A DNA stretch of 64,000 bases from Defluviicoccus sp046348835 (GTDB lineage Bacteria > Pseudomonadota > Alphaproteobacteria > Rhodospirillales > Defluviicoccaceae): the NCBI GenBank assembly GCA_046348835.1, contig JAXMDM010000002.1, positions 1,164,271 to 1,228,270 of the forward strand. The letters are read 5' to 3'. A program made the translations under genes and the position numbers. The notes under the pieces were generated by a model. It saw only the letters and a list, made by a program, of their open reading frames with translations, ran no database searches and was not told the DNA's origin. Shown here in pieces: positions 36,529 to 44,110 of this stretch. The stretch's first letter is position 1; the number at the start of each line of letters is the position of its first letter.

Positions 36529-37469
36529 CAGTGCATCCATGGTCTGAAGAGGCATTGTTCAATAAAGCGCGACTTTACCTTGAGAAGATGGATTCTAATA
36601 CTGCAGAGGATTGGCAGTATGGCTTTTGGTCGGCGCTTAGTTTGGAGTTTCTGGCGCGCGCAGCGCTCGCGCATATCTCTCCAGTGCTCTTGGCTGACAA
36701 ACAAAACTGGCGGAATCTGACGTATGCACTCGGTAGCGATCCTACAGCAAAGAAGTTTTCGCCTACTTCTATCGCGACTAAAGAAGTGTTTGTTCGTCTG
36801 AGAGAGTTAGTTCCGTCATTCAATGACGATGTCTCTAACTTCTGTGCCCAGCATTCTGATAGACGAAATACCGAGCTTCATACTGGAGGGTTGGCTTTCG
36901 TTTCGCTTGGGACATCGCAGTGGTTACCGAAATATTATTTCGCGCTCAAGGTTCTACTCGAATCCATGTGCAAGGAACTTTCAGATTGTGTTTCCGATCC
37001 AGAAGCAGCCCAGGCAATGATCGATGCGTCTGATGACGCTGCCGCCAAGGCCGTCCAACAACAAATCGAGGCGCATGCGCTAGCTTGGAAAAAAGGATGA
37101 GGGGGAACGGAAAAGGGCGTCGCAGCGGCGACGGCATGGGCAATACGACAAACGGGGCACCGCGTGAGTTGCCCAGCTTGTCAATCTCCCGCCCTGATCC
37201 AAGGGAACCCCAGTGGCCAAGTTGCCACAACGTTATGTGACGACCAAATGGTGCAACGTCAAACGATGTTACCTTCTGCGTTCGAGTGCGTCGCTTGCGG
37301 ACTGCATATTGCCGGCTTTTCCAAGCTTTCAGCTTGTGGGTTGGGCGACGCATTCACGGCAAAGTCCACCTATTCCGCTGCTGATTTCTTCGGTCTATAC
37401 ACCGAAGATGACTTAGAAGAAGCTCGTAACGAGATGCCGCAGCATGAAGAAGACTTTAACGAGTACTAG
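36513..37469 (+). pseudogene. HEPN-like protein with C-terminal zinc ribbon, in-frame TGA
   Basis: First part, 195 codons: helical, with FWSALSLEFLARAALA and the HEPN RNase motif R118-N-T-E-L-H123 (R-x4-6-H). It ends at TGA 37098-37100. The same frame continues without another stop: TAWAIRQTGHRVSCPACQSP, then FECVACGLHIAGFSKLSACG, to 37469. Cys at 220, 223, 259 and 262 form a zinc ribbon. The downstream stretch (GHRVxCPAC ... ECVACG) belongs naturally to the end of the upstream protein, so one 318-codon gene is interrupted by a stop. The upstream half could still be translated alone, and a GTG at 37164 could start the second half. HEPN proteins are often RNases in anti-phage or toxin systems; that role is inference. 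Confidence 0.72.
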
Positions 37470-37779
37470 GCACCGGAGGAATAAGCTGCCGGACCGTCCG
37501 GGATGGCCAACAGAAAGCTTACTCGGCAGCGCGCCGGACCTCATGCTCCTTTCGGTCTGATTGCAGACTCGGTGTCGCGGGACCCGTGATGTCAGGTTTT
37601 GGCGAGTTGCGGCAGCCCGCCGCCGCGCCCCTCGCCGCATACGCGCTGTTACCAGCCGCTGGCATCATGCCCGCATGCGCGAGATTGCCCGCCTCTATGC
37701 CGATATTGCCTCTTCTGCTTCGCCCTGCAGGTGCCCTTCGCGATCATACTGGTGTGGTGAGCAGACTGGGTAGAGAGCA
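37470..37779. other. 310-bp stretch without a visible gene
   Basis: GC-rich frames here have no protein-like pattern. It separates the HEPN/zinc-ribbon gene from leftward FRG-associated genes. Confidence 0.4.
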
Positions 37780-37989
37780 TCACTTCTTTCGCTCGGACGA
37801 GGGAGCGCGGGAGTAATTTATAATCTCGACATGCGGTATACCGGCCGCAGCATTGGTGGCTACTGTAGCTATATTCGTCAACACAGAGGACGCAATATCG
37901 AAACTATCATTTGTCTGGTTTTCTGCAAGCCAACTAATGGTCGCCAACACCATCCAAATTGGGAAAACAATGCATATGAGTAACGCCAT
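37780..37989 (-). CDS. Possible small membrane protein overlapping FRG gene end
   Basis: 69 residues from the ATG at 37989 (a TTG at 37998 is an alternative). The first 20 residues (MALLICIVFPIWMVLATISW) form a strong transmembrane helix, and a second weaker one follows (IASSVLTNIATVATNAAAGI). The start overlaps the 3' end of the FRG-domain gene by 56 bp in another frame, an arrangement compatible with translational coupling. It may be a partner of the FRG protein or a chance frame. Confidence 0.4.
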   Translation of the reverse strand: MALLICIVFPIWMVLATISWLAENQTNDSFDIASSVLTNIATVATNAAAGIPHVEIINYSRAPSSERKK

Positions 37990-38576
37990 ATCTTTCAATA
38001 TCCTTAAGCATTACTTTCTTTGCACTATTTTTAATCAAGAATTTTTTCATGCATATAGATGAATCTTCACTAAGATCCTTATCAGCCGGACCATGCACGG
38101 TAAACATACCGCCTTGTCGTATGATCCTCAATATTGAGCTGTCAGGTTCGAAAAATCCTATCCCGGATTGACGAGACCACTTTGTGTCCTTTACCTTTTT
38201 TAAACCATTACAGTCCTGTACAGCAAATATAGCCCCGTCACATCCTGCATCCGCAGATAACGAAAAAAAAGCGGCAACAAGTGGATTGCGTGACCAGTCC
38301 AAAAGGCGTGTTGGCACGCCGTAGTGCTGCGCAATGGCAAGTAGTTCCCAATCGTCCGTAATCTCTTTTATATAATACTTAGAAAATTTTTTCCAATGAT
38401 CAAATATGGTGTTTTCATCGGCTTCTCTATATCTGGTCTTCCTTTTTTGGTATAAGGTGCCACGTGGAATTTGACTGGCCCCGGAAGATCCAGCCCTCGC
38501 CCGCGCAGTGATCGGAAATCGCTTTGTGCAGTTCCGCAAAACTGCCGACTGCTAAATCCCAATCCATTTTGGTCAT
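37934..38576 (-). pseudogene. FRG-domain protein, two frameshifts
   Basis: FRG domains (Phe-Arg-Gly) occur in prophage and defence-associated proteins of unknown activity. The start at ATG 38576 gives SFAELHKAISDHCAGEGWIF then RGQ, the defining F-R-G-Q. At the A-run (T-run 38443-38448 on the + strand) one base is missing; the next frame reads KKGRPDIEK. A second missing base near 38419-38425 leads to the third frame, DENTIFDHWKKFSKYYIKEI, LLAIAQHYGVPTRLLDWSRN and the end FPNLDGVGDH at 37934. Repaired length is about 214 residues, a complete FRG domain. Markedly A/T-rich, so recently acquired relative to the GC-rich chromosome. Confidence 0.8.
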
Positions 38577-38583
38577 CTCGAAT

Positions 38584-39024
38584 TTACCTCAACGACGATA
38601 CCCCTCTCATACCTTTCCGCAGTACCGCAGCCAAGTGCGCAAGCCCCATCCGTAGCCGCGGCACGTCGCCGGCGGCAATCGACCGCCCTTCGATCACCAC
38701 GGCCGCAACGATGGCGTGATCCGGCCGCATGGCCGCCATCGCCTCGCCGTAGGCGCGCCAATGGCCATCGCGGATCCCGTCCTCAAAGGTCATGCCGCCG
38801 TGGGAACCCGACGCGGCGAACACCGATCGGCCGTATCGTTCCATTCCGCTCTCGCGCCATTCGTTAGCGAGATGTTCGGCCGCGTCGCACTCGTCCCGGT
38901 CGCAGCCGAGTTCCCCGAGGCGATCGGCGAGGCTGGGGGCGATGAGAATAAAGCGGAACTCGCCGGCTTCATCGCCGGGGACGACGCGGGCCCGCCGGCC
39001 GCAGGGCAGCTTGACCATTTCCAA
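38584..39024 (-). CDS. Hypothetical island protein, 146 aa
   Basis: Acidic/basic mixed protein with no signal or membrane helix. Notable parts: CDRDECDAAEHLANEWRESG and the C-terminal ALRMGLAHLAAVLRK-like helix. High-GC codon use like the chromosome, unlike the FRG gene 8 bp downstream. It may share a transcript with the FRG gene. I recognise no family. Confidence 0.55.
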   Translation of the reverse strand: MEMVKLPCGRRARVVPGDEAGEFRFILIAPSLADRLGELGCDRDECDAAEHLANEWRESGMERYGRSVFAASGSHGGMTFEDGIRDGHWRAYGEAMAAMRPDHAIVAAVVIEGRSIAAGDVPRLRMGLAHLAAVLRKGMRGVSSLR

Positions 39025-39073
39025 GGGGCGACGCTCCTGCCTGAGAGAACGATGCGGCAGGATAGCAACTCGC

Positions 39074-39099
39074 CCTGTTGCTTACCTAGCGCTTACCCG
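39074..39099 (+). repeat. Right subterminal repeat, possible integrase arm site
   Basis: Partner of 26395-26420: CCTGTTGCTTACC, spacer TAGC, GCTTACCCG. It ends 28 bp before the right 69-bp repeat. Confidence 0.6.
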
Positions 39100-39127
39100 C
39101 CGATTTGCCCCACCTATTCCATTTTGG

Positions 39128-39223
<96 letters not shown>

Positions 39224-39378
39224 CATCGGCCGGCAGGGTAATGGCTTTGTGTCAGGGCGGCAAGGCGGCCGGCGGGCGTGGCGGGCGATCTTTTGCGCCC
39301 ATGGGGGAACATACCGAAAGCAAGGCGGGATGCTTTTGGTATCTATGCGGATTCTATAAAAATAGTTAACGTTTGGTT

Positions 39379-39407
39379 TTGTAACTGTACTTATACATAG
39401 GTTTATT
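39379..39407 (+). promoter_or_regulatory. Possible sigma-70-type promoter in A/T-rich leader
   Basis: TTGTAA (39379-39384) and TTTATT (39402-39407), spaced 17 bp, in the most A/T-rich stretch outside the island and upstream of the methyltransferase gene. Matches to consensus are only partial. Confidence 0.25.
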
Positions 39408-39454
39408 TGATCATCACTTTATCATTCACCATCCCATAAGACCACGGCACTTTC

Positions 39455-40117
39455 ATGATGTATCGCGCCTCCAGTATTCCCCTTCTCTCAAGAAACTCCC
39501 TGATAAAAACCGGTCCCGTGGACTTTGCCGAATGGAATAGCCGCCTATTCCTTGGCCCAATCATGCGCCAGCGATTTCGCATGGCACTGTCTCTTCTTCC
39601 TGGGTCTGCGGGAAGGGTGTTGGAGATCGGCTATGGTAGCGGCATCTTCATGCCCGCCCTCGCCGCCCGCGCCTCCGACCTCTACGGAATCGACACCCAC
39701 GGGCACAACCGCGACGTGATGGAAACCCTCGCTCGCGCCGGCATCCGGTCCCAATTGTATCATGGCAGTTGTGAGCAACTGCCCTTCGAGTCGCGTTTTT
39801 TCGACGCCGTCGTCGCCGTCAGTGCCCTTGAGTTCATCGATGATCTCACCGTCGCGGTCCGCGAGATGTCGCGCGTCCTTAGCCCCGACGGCGTCCTGGT
39901 GGTCATCACCCCCGCCCGATCGGCGCTGGCCGACGCCGGCTTATGGTTGCTCTCCGGAAGGAAGGCGGAAGAGGATTTCGAGGGCGGGCGCGAGGCGGTT
40001 ATCCCGGCGCTCCTCAGCCACTTTCGCGAGGAGCGCCGAATCCAATGGCCGATGCCATTGCTGATGCTCTACACCGGGCTTCGCCTTCGGCCCGACTTCG
40101 CCGCCCCGGCACGCTAA
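39455..40117 (+). CDS. Class I SAM-dependent methyltransferase
   Basis: 220 residues. SAM-binding motif I VLEIGYGSGIFMPAL, an acidic ligand at the end of strand 2 (YGIDTHGHN) and motif III region MSRVLSPDGVLVVITPA, so UbiE/type-11-like. Substrate unknown. It is convergent with a membrane glycosyltransferase-like gene (17 bp apart), which might hint at a lipid or polysaccharide role but is weak evidence. First gene to the right of the island; its leader is A/T-rich. Confidence 0.8.
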   Translation: MMYRASSIPLLSRNSLIKTGPVDFAEWNSRLFLGPIMRQRFRMALSLLPGSAGRVLEIGYGSGIFMPALAARASDLYGIDTHGHNRDVMETLARAGIRSQLYHGSCEQLPFESRFFDAVVAVSALEFIDDLTVAVREMSRVLSPDGVLVVITPARSALADAGLWLLSGRKAEEDFEGGREAVIPALLSHFREERRIQWPMPLLMLYTGLRLRPDFAAPAR

Positions 40118-40133
40118 GGGGCCGGCGGCAGGG

Positions 40134-41612
40134 TTAGGCCTCACGGGGGCTAAGCTCCAACGCGGTGCGTTCGGTCGCTGCCCCCGTCGCTCGCCGCTGC
40201 ATCAGCCAGCGGAGGCCGATGGCAAACCAAATGGCGATGATGAATTCGACCGGGGAGCGATGGGTGACCCGGGTCATCTCGCCGACTTGGACGATGGAAA
40301 GATCATAGACGACGAGCGAGACCAGGATCGCCTTGGTCGCAGAGCCGATCTGGCGATCGCTCACCATGCGCCACGCCCCGATGAGGGCGATGGCGAGGAT
40401 AATGGCCCAAACGACGCAAGCACCCACGAAAGGAACGAGGAAGGCCAGATTCTGATGCCACAGCTCCTGGATGACGCCGATAACGCCGGAGTTCCACTTT
40501 ACCTGTGACCAGAACAACCGGCCCGTATCGGTGCGGAAGTTGAACAGGTCTATGCGGAGATATTTGCCAAATCCGGTTATTCCCGGATTGAGCACGATCT
40601 CGACCACGTCCGTCACCTTGGCCTCAAGGAAGGCAATCGGATAACGAAAGACGTAGCCGAGGAAATCCAAGATCGGGATCTGTTCGCCCGGGTAGGCCGC
40701 CCGATCGAAAGGAAAGCCGCCGCGGATCGACATCCGCTCGACGATCCCCGAGAGGTTGCGCAAGGGGCTGAGTTCGGTCGGCGCGACCACCAGGTCGGGT
40801 GGCTGCAGGGAGACGAACACCGCCCAGGCGACGGGGATGGCGAAACAGATCACCAACGTGGGAACGACCAGGCGCACCCACTGCTGTCGCTGCCAGGCAA
40901 TAAAGATCGCCGCGAGGACGAACGGATAAAGGAGCATCTGGGTGCGGATCTCCATCGCCACCGCCAGCAACGCCAGCGCGGTGAGGAAAATCCGCCAGCG
41001 CAACGGTTCTTCGACGGTGCGCACCAGCAGGTAGGTTGAAATGGCCAGTAGCGGGTTGAACAGTCCCTCGGTAACCAACTGGTGCGGCTGATAAAGGCTC
41101 CCCGGCAGGAGAAGATAAAGTACGGTGGCACAGAAGGCGTACGGGCCGCCGAGGCCGAGGCGCTCTCCCAGCCGAAAAACACAAACGACGGCGATGAAGC
41201 CCAACACCAGTTGCAGCCCGATGACGGCGAAGGAGCCGCCCAGTCGGTAGGGCAGTGCGTGCACCAGGTAGTCTCCGGGCGGGCCCAGATTGAGCAGCTT
41301 TTGGGTGGTGCTCATGGGCGGGACCGTCGGCCCCAAGGGTTGGGCCGGAATGGACGACCAGGTGGGCGAGGAGACCTTGCGGAAATTGGGATTGTCGAGA
41401 AGCACGAATATTTTGTTGGCGCGCTTGGCGCCGCGGTCGCCGCCGTAGAACACCTCGGGATTGTGCACGTCGTAAGCGAGCAACACGCCGTGAACGGCGA
41501 CGAACAAGGCGAGACAAGCGAACAGCCACGCGGCAACGCGTCGCTTCTCGACCGACGCCAGCGGCACGGACAAGGCCGTCGCCGCCGCCGTCGATGCACG
41601 GCCGCTTACCAT
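40134..41612 (-). CDS. Polytopic membrane protein, GT-C glycosyltransferase-like
   Basis: 492 residues with about ten to twelve hydrophobic segments, from VAAWLFACLALFVAVHGVLL to VEFIIAIWFAIGLRWLM. The first luminal loop contains GDRGAKRANK and PPGDYLVHALPYRLGGSFAV, in a place where GT39/PMT-like enzymes keep acidic catalytic residues, and the YLLLPGSLYQPHQLVTEGLF phrase fits GT-C proteins (E after PHQLVT). Likely uses a lipid-linked sugar, but the exact family and substrate are not certain. Monocistronic. Confidence 0.62.
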   Translation of the reverse strand: MVSGRASTAAATALSVPLASVEKRRVAAWLFACLALFVAVHGVLLAYDVHNPEVFYGGDRGAKRANKIFVLLDNPNFRKVSSPTWSSIPAQPLGPTVPPMSTTQKLLNLGPPGDYLVHALPYRLGGSFAVIGLQLVLGFIAVVCVFRLGERLGLGGPYAFCATVLYLLLPGSLYQPHQLVTEGLFNPLLAISTYLLVRTVEEPLRWRIFLTALALLAVAMEIRTQMLLYPFVLAAIFIAWQRQQWVRLVVPTLVICFAIPVAWAVFVSLQPPDLVVAPTELSPLRNLSGIVERMSIRGGFPFDRAAYPGEQIPILDFLGYVFRYPIAFLEAKVTDVVEIVLNPGITGFGKYLRIDLFNFRTDTGRLFWSQVKWNSGVIGVIQELWHQNLAFLVPFVGACVVWAIILAIALIGAWRMVSDRQIGSATKAILVSLVVYDLSIVQVGEMTRVTHRSPVEFIIAIWFAIGLRWLMQRRATGAATERTALELSPREA

Positions 41613-41744
41613 GGATACTCCCCCAAAGGACGAAAGGCGGGCCAGACCATGTCAGCTTCATCGCCGGCCGACAACGACGTTAATATTTAACCGCGTTAAT
41701 GTTCGCCCCCCCCTCCGCGCCCCTCGACCGCCCCTCTACCCGCG

Positions 41745-42305
41745 TCAGTGGGGCGAGGCCGCCAGGGGCGACGCGGTGCCGAAGATCGGGTGTTCGAAGC
41801 GCGTCCCGGGCGAGATGCCGAGGCGTTGGGCGGTGCCGGCGCCGACCTCGAGCACGGCGCGAACCTCGACGAACGACGGGATCAGCGCCTCCGAGAACGG
41901 CTCGGTACGCTCGGCGACCCGAACGACCCGTCCGTCCTCGCCGATAAAGATCATGTCGAGGGACAAGGGCGTGTTCTTCATCCACATGGTCACCTGTGCC
42001 GGCGCCCGGTAATCGAACAGCATACCCGCGTCGGGCGCCAGTTCTCGGCGCCCCATCAACCCCCTCTCTCGTCCTGAGCTGTCGTTCACAACCTCCACAT
42101 GCAGGGGAACGCGCCCTTGCGGAGTATCGACAACGAGAAGCTGCGGCGGGCGAGGCGGAAGCGCCGTCGCAGGTGCAATATCCTCCGCTGACGACGGGGT
42201 GAGCGGCGCGAGCAATAGGGCGAGAAAAAGGCCGGCGGCGATGAAGCGCGGAGCGACGCACTTCTGCGACGACATGGTGTTCTCTGCGGTGATCGACCCC
42301 AGCAT
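41745..42305 (-). CDS. DUF192 family exported protein
   Basis: 186 residues from the ATG at 42305 (GGGAGG ten bases upstream); the ATG at 42275 is an alternative. Signal peptide RFIAAGLFLALLLAPLTPSS followed by the DUF192 domain: RERGLMGRRELAPDAGMLFD, MWMKNTPLSLDMIFI and GTAQRLGISPGTRF. All hallmark blocks are present. DUF192 proteins are small periplasmic or extracellular proteins of uncertain function. Confidence 0.88.
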   Translation of the reverse strand: MLGSITAENTMSSQKCVAPRFIAAGLFLALLLAPLTPSSAEDIAPATALPPRPPQLLVVDTPQGRVPLHVEVVNDSSGRERGLMGRRELAPDAGMLFDYRAPAQVTMWMKNTPLSLDMIFIGEDGRVVRVAERTEPFSEALIPSFVEVRAVLEVGAGTAQRLGISPGTRFEHPIFGTASPLAASPH

Positions 42306-42562
42306 TCGGATTTCGCCTCCCAGTCCGCCGCGGGTAGCGCTGGTAAGCCAGCATTCGCTCTGCTTATATGCGACGGACGGCGTCGGACCATCCCCAGAAT
42401 GCGCGGCAAGCGAACGATGACGGCGCTCCTGATTCTCGTTCTCAACGCCATGCCGCCAGCCTGGGCGAAAATGAGGCAAAACGCGTCCGAACCGCTGCCT
42501 GCGCGTTGCACTTTTCTGCACTGGCGATAGAATGCTGCGGCTGCGAAGAGGGAGAATAAAGA

Positions 42563-44095
42563 ATGCGAGAAATCGTTGAGGCGCTCGAACAAAAGCGGGC
42601 GCAAGCCAGGCTGGGCGGCGGCCAGTCGAGAATCGATGCTCAACACAAGCGCGGCAAGCTGACCGCACGCGAGCGGATCGAGGTGCTCTTCGATCCCGAC
42701 TCCTTCGAGGAGTGGGATATGTTCGTCGAGCATCGCTGCATCGATTTCGGCATGGAGAAGACGCAGATCCCGGGCGACGGGGTGGTCACCGGATACGGAA
42801 CCGTCAACGGCCGTCCTGTATTCGTCTTCAGTCAGGACTTCACCGTCTTCGGCGGCAGTCTGTCGGAGGCCCACGCCGAGAAGATTTCGAAGATCATGGA
42901 CGCGGCGATGAAGATCGGCGCGCCGGTGGTGGGATTGAACGACTCCGGCGGTGCGCGCATCCAAGAAGGCGTCGCCTCCCTGGCCGGATACGCCGACGTC
43001 TTCGCCCGCAACGTCGATGCGTCCGGCGTCATTCCGCAAATTTCGGTGATCATGGGCCCGTGCGCCGGCGGCGCCGTCTATTCGCCGGCACTGACCGACT
43101 TCATCTTTATGGTGAAGGAAGAGAGCCACATGTTCGTCACCGGGCCGGAAGTGGTCAAAACGGTGACGCACGAGGAAATTGATCACGAAGGCCTCGGTGG
43201 CGCCAGCGTCCACACCACCAAGTCCGGCGTCGCCGACCTCGCCTTCGAGAACGACGTCGAGGCGATGCTCTATGTGCGGCGGCTGATTAACTTCTTGCCG
43301 TCGTCCAACCGCGAAATGCCGCCGATCCGGCCGAACTTCGATTCCATCGAACGGATCGAGCCCTCCCTCGATACGCTGATTCCGGAGAACACCAACCTCC
43401 CCTACGACATGAAGGAACTGATCCTCAAAGTCGTCGACGAGGGTATGTTCTTCGAGTTGAAGCCGGATTTCGCCGGCAACATCATTACCGGCTTCGGCCG
43501 TATCAACGGTCAAACGGTCGGCATCGTCGCCAATCAGCCGATGGTTCTGGCCGGCTGTCTCGACATTGATGCGTCGATCAAGGGCGCCCGCTTCGTCCGC
43601 TTCTGCGATTGCTTCAATATTCCGATCATCACCTTCGTCGACGTGCCGGGCTTCCTTCCGGGGGTGAACCAGGAGCACGGTGCGATCATCCGCCACGGGG
43701 CGAAGCTCCTCTACGCTTATACGGAGGCGACGGTTCCGAAGATTACCGTGATCACCCGCAAGTCCTACGGCGGCGCCTACGACGTCATGGGTTCGAAGCA
43801 TATGCGCGCCGACGTGAACTTCGCCTGGCCGACGGCCGAGATCGCGGTCATGGGGCCGAAGGGAGCGGTGGAGATCATTTTCCGCAGCGAACTCGGCGAC
43901 AAGGGCAAGATCAGCGAACGCGAAGCCTCTTACCGGGCCAAATTCGCCAACCCGTTCGCCGCCGGCCGGCGCGGATTCATCGACGACGTGATCCATCCGC
44001 ATTCCACCCGGCGCCGGATCTCCAAGGCGCTGACGATGCTGCGGAACAAGCAGGTCGATCTGCCCAAGAGAAAACACCCCAATCCCCCCCTGTGA
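42563..44095 (+). CDS. pccB: Propionyl-CoA carboxylase beta subunit
   Basis: Carboxyltransferase subunit that moves CO2 from biotin to propionyl-CoA giving methylmalonyl-CoA. 510 residues, normal length. Features: KRGKLTARERIEVLFDPDSF, the oxyanion-hole glycines in NDSGGARIQEGV and in VDVPGFLPGVNQEHGAIIRH, and SYGGAYDVMGSKH. The Gly/Ala/Asp-type site and overall sequence fit PccB rather than AccD. It is followed by pccA 15 bp later. With PHA synthase nearby, propionyl-CoA handling may link to storage metabolism. Confidence 0.95.
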   Translation: MREIVEALEQKRAQARLGGGQSRIDAQHKRGKLTARERIEVLFDPDSFEEWDMFVEHRCIDFGMEKTQIPGDGVVTGYGTVNGRPVFVFSQDFTVFGGSLSEAHAEKISKIMDAAMKIGAPVVGLNDSGGARIQEGVASLAGYADVFARNVDASGVIPQISVIMGPCAGGAVYSPALTDFIFMVKEESHMFVTGPEVVKTVTHEEIDHEGLGGASVHTTKSGVADLAFENDVEAMLYVRRLINFLPSSNREMPPIRPNFDSIERIEPSLDTLIPENTNLPYDMKELILKVVDEGMFFELKPDFAGNIITGFGRINGQTVGIVANQPMVLAGCLDIDASIKGARFVRFCDCFNIPIITFVDVPGFLPGVNQEHGAIIRHGAKLLYAYTEATVPKITVITRKSYGGAYDVMGSKHMRADVNFAWPTAEIAVMGPKGAVEIIFRSELGDKGKISEREASYRAKFANPFAAGRRGFIDDVIHPHSTRRRISKALTMLRNKQVDLPKRKHPNPPL

Positions 44096-44110
44096 TCGGG
44101 AGCGACAGGA

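Noticed and set aside
37586..37816. 76-codon frame after the HEPN/zinc-ribbon gene
   Set aside because: Ala/Pro/Leu-rich, no ribosome site, no conserved pattern.
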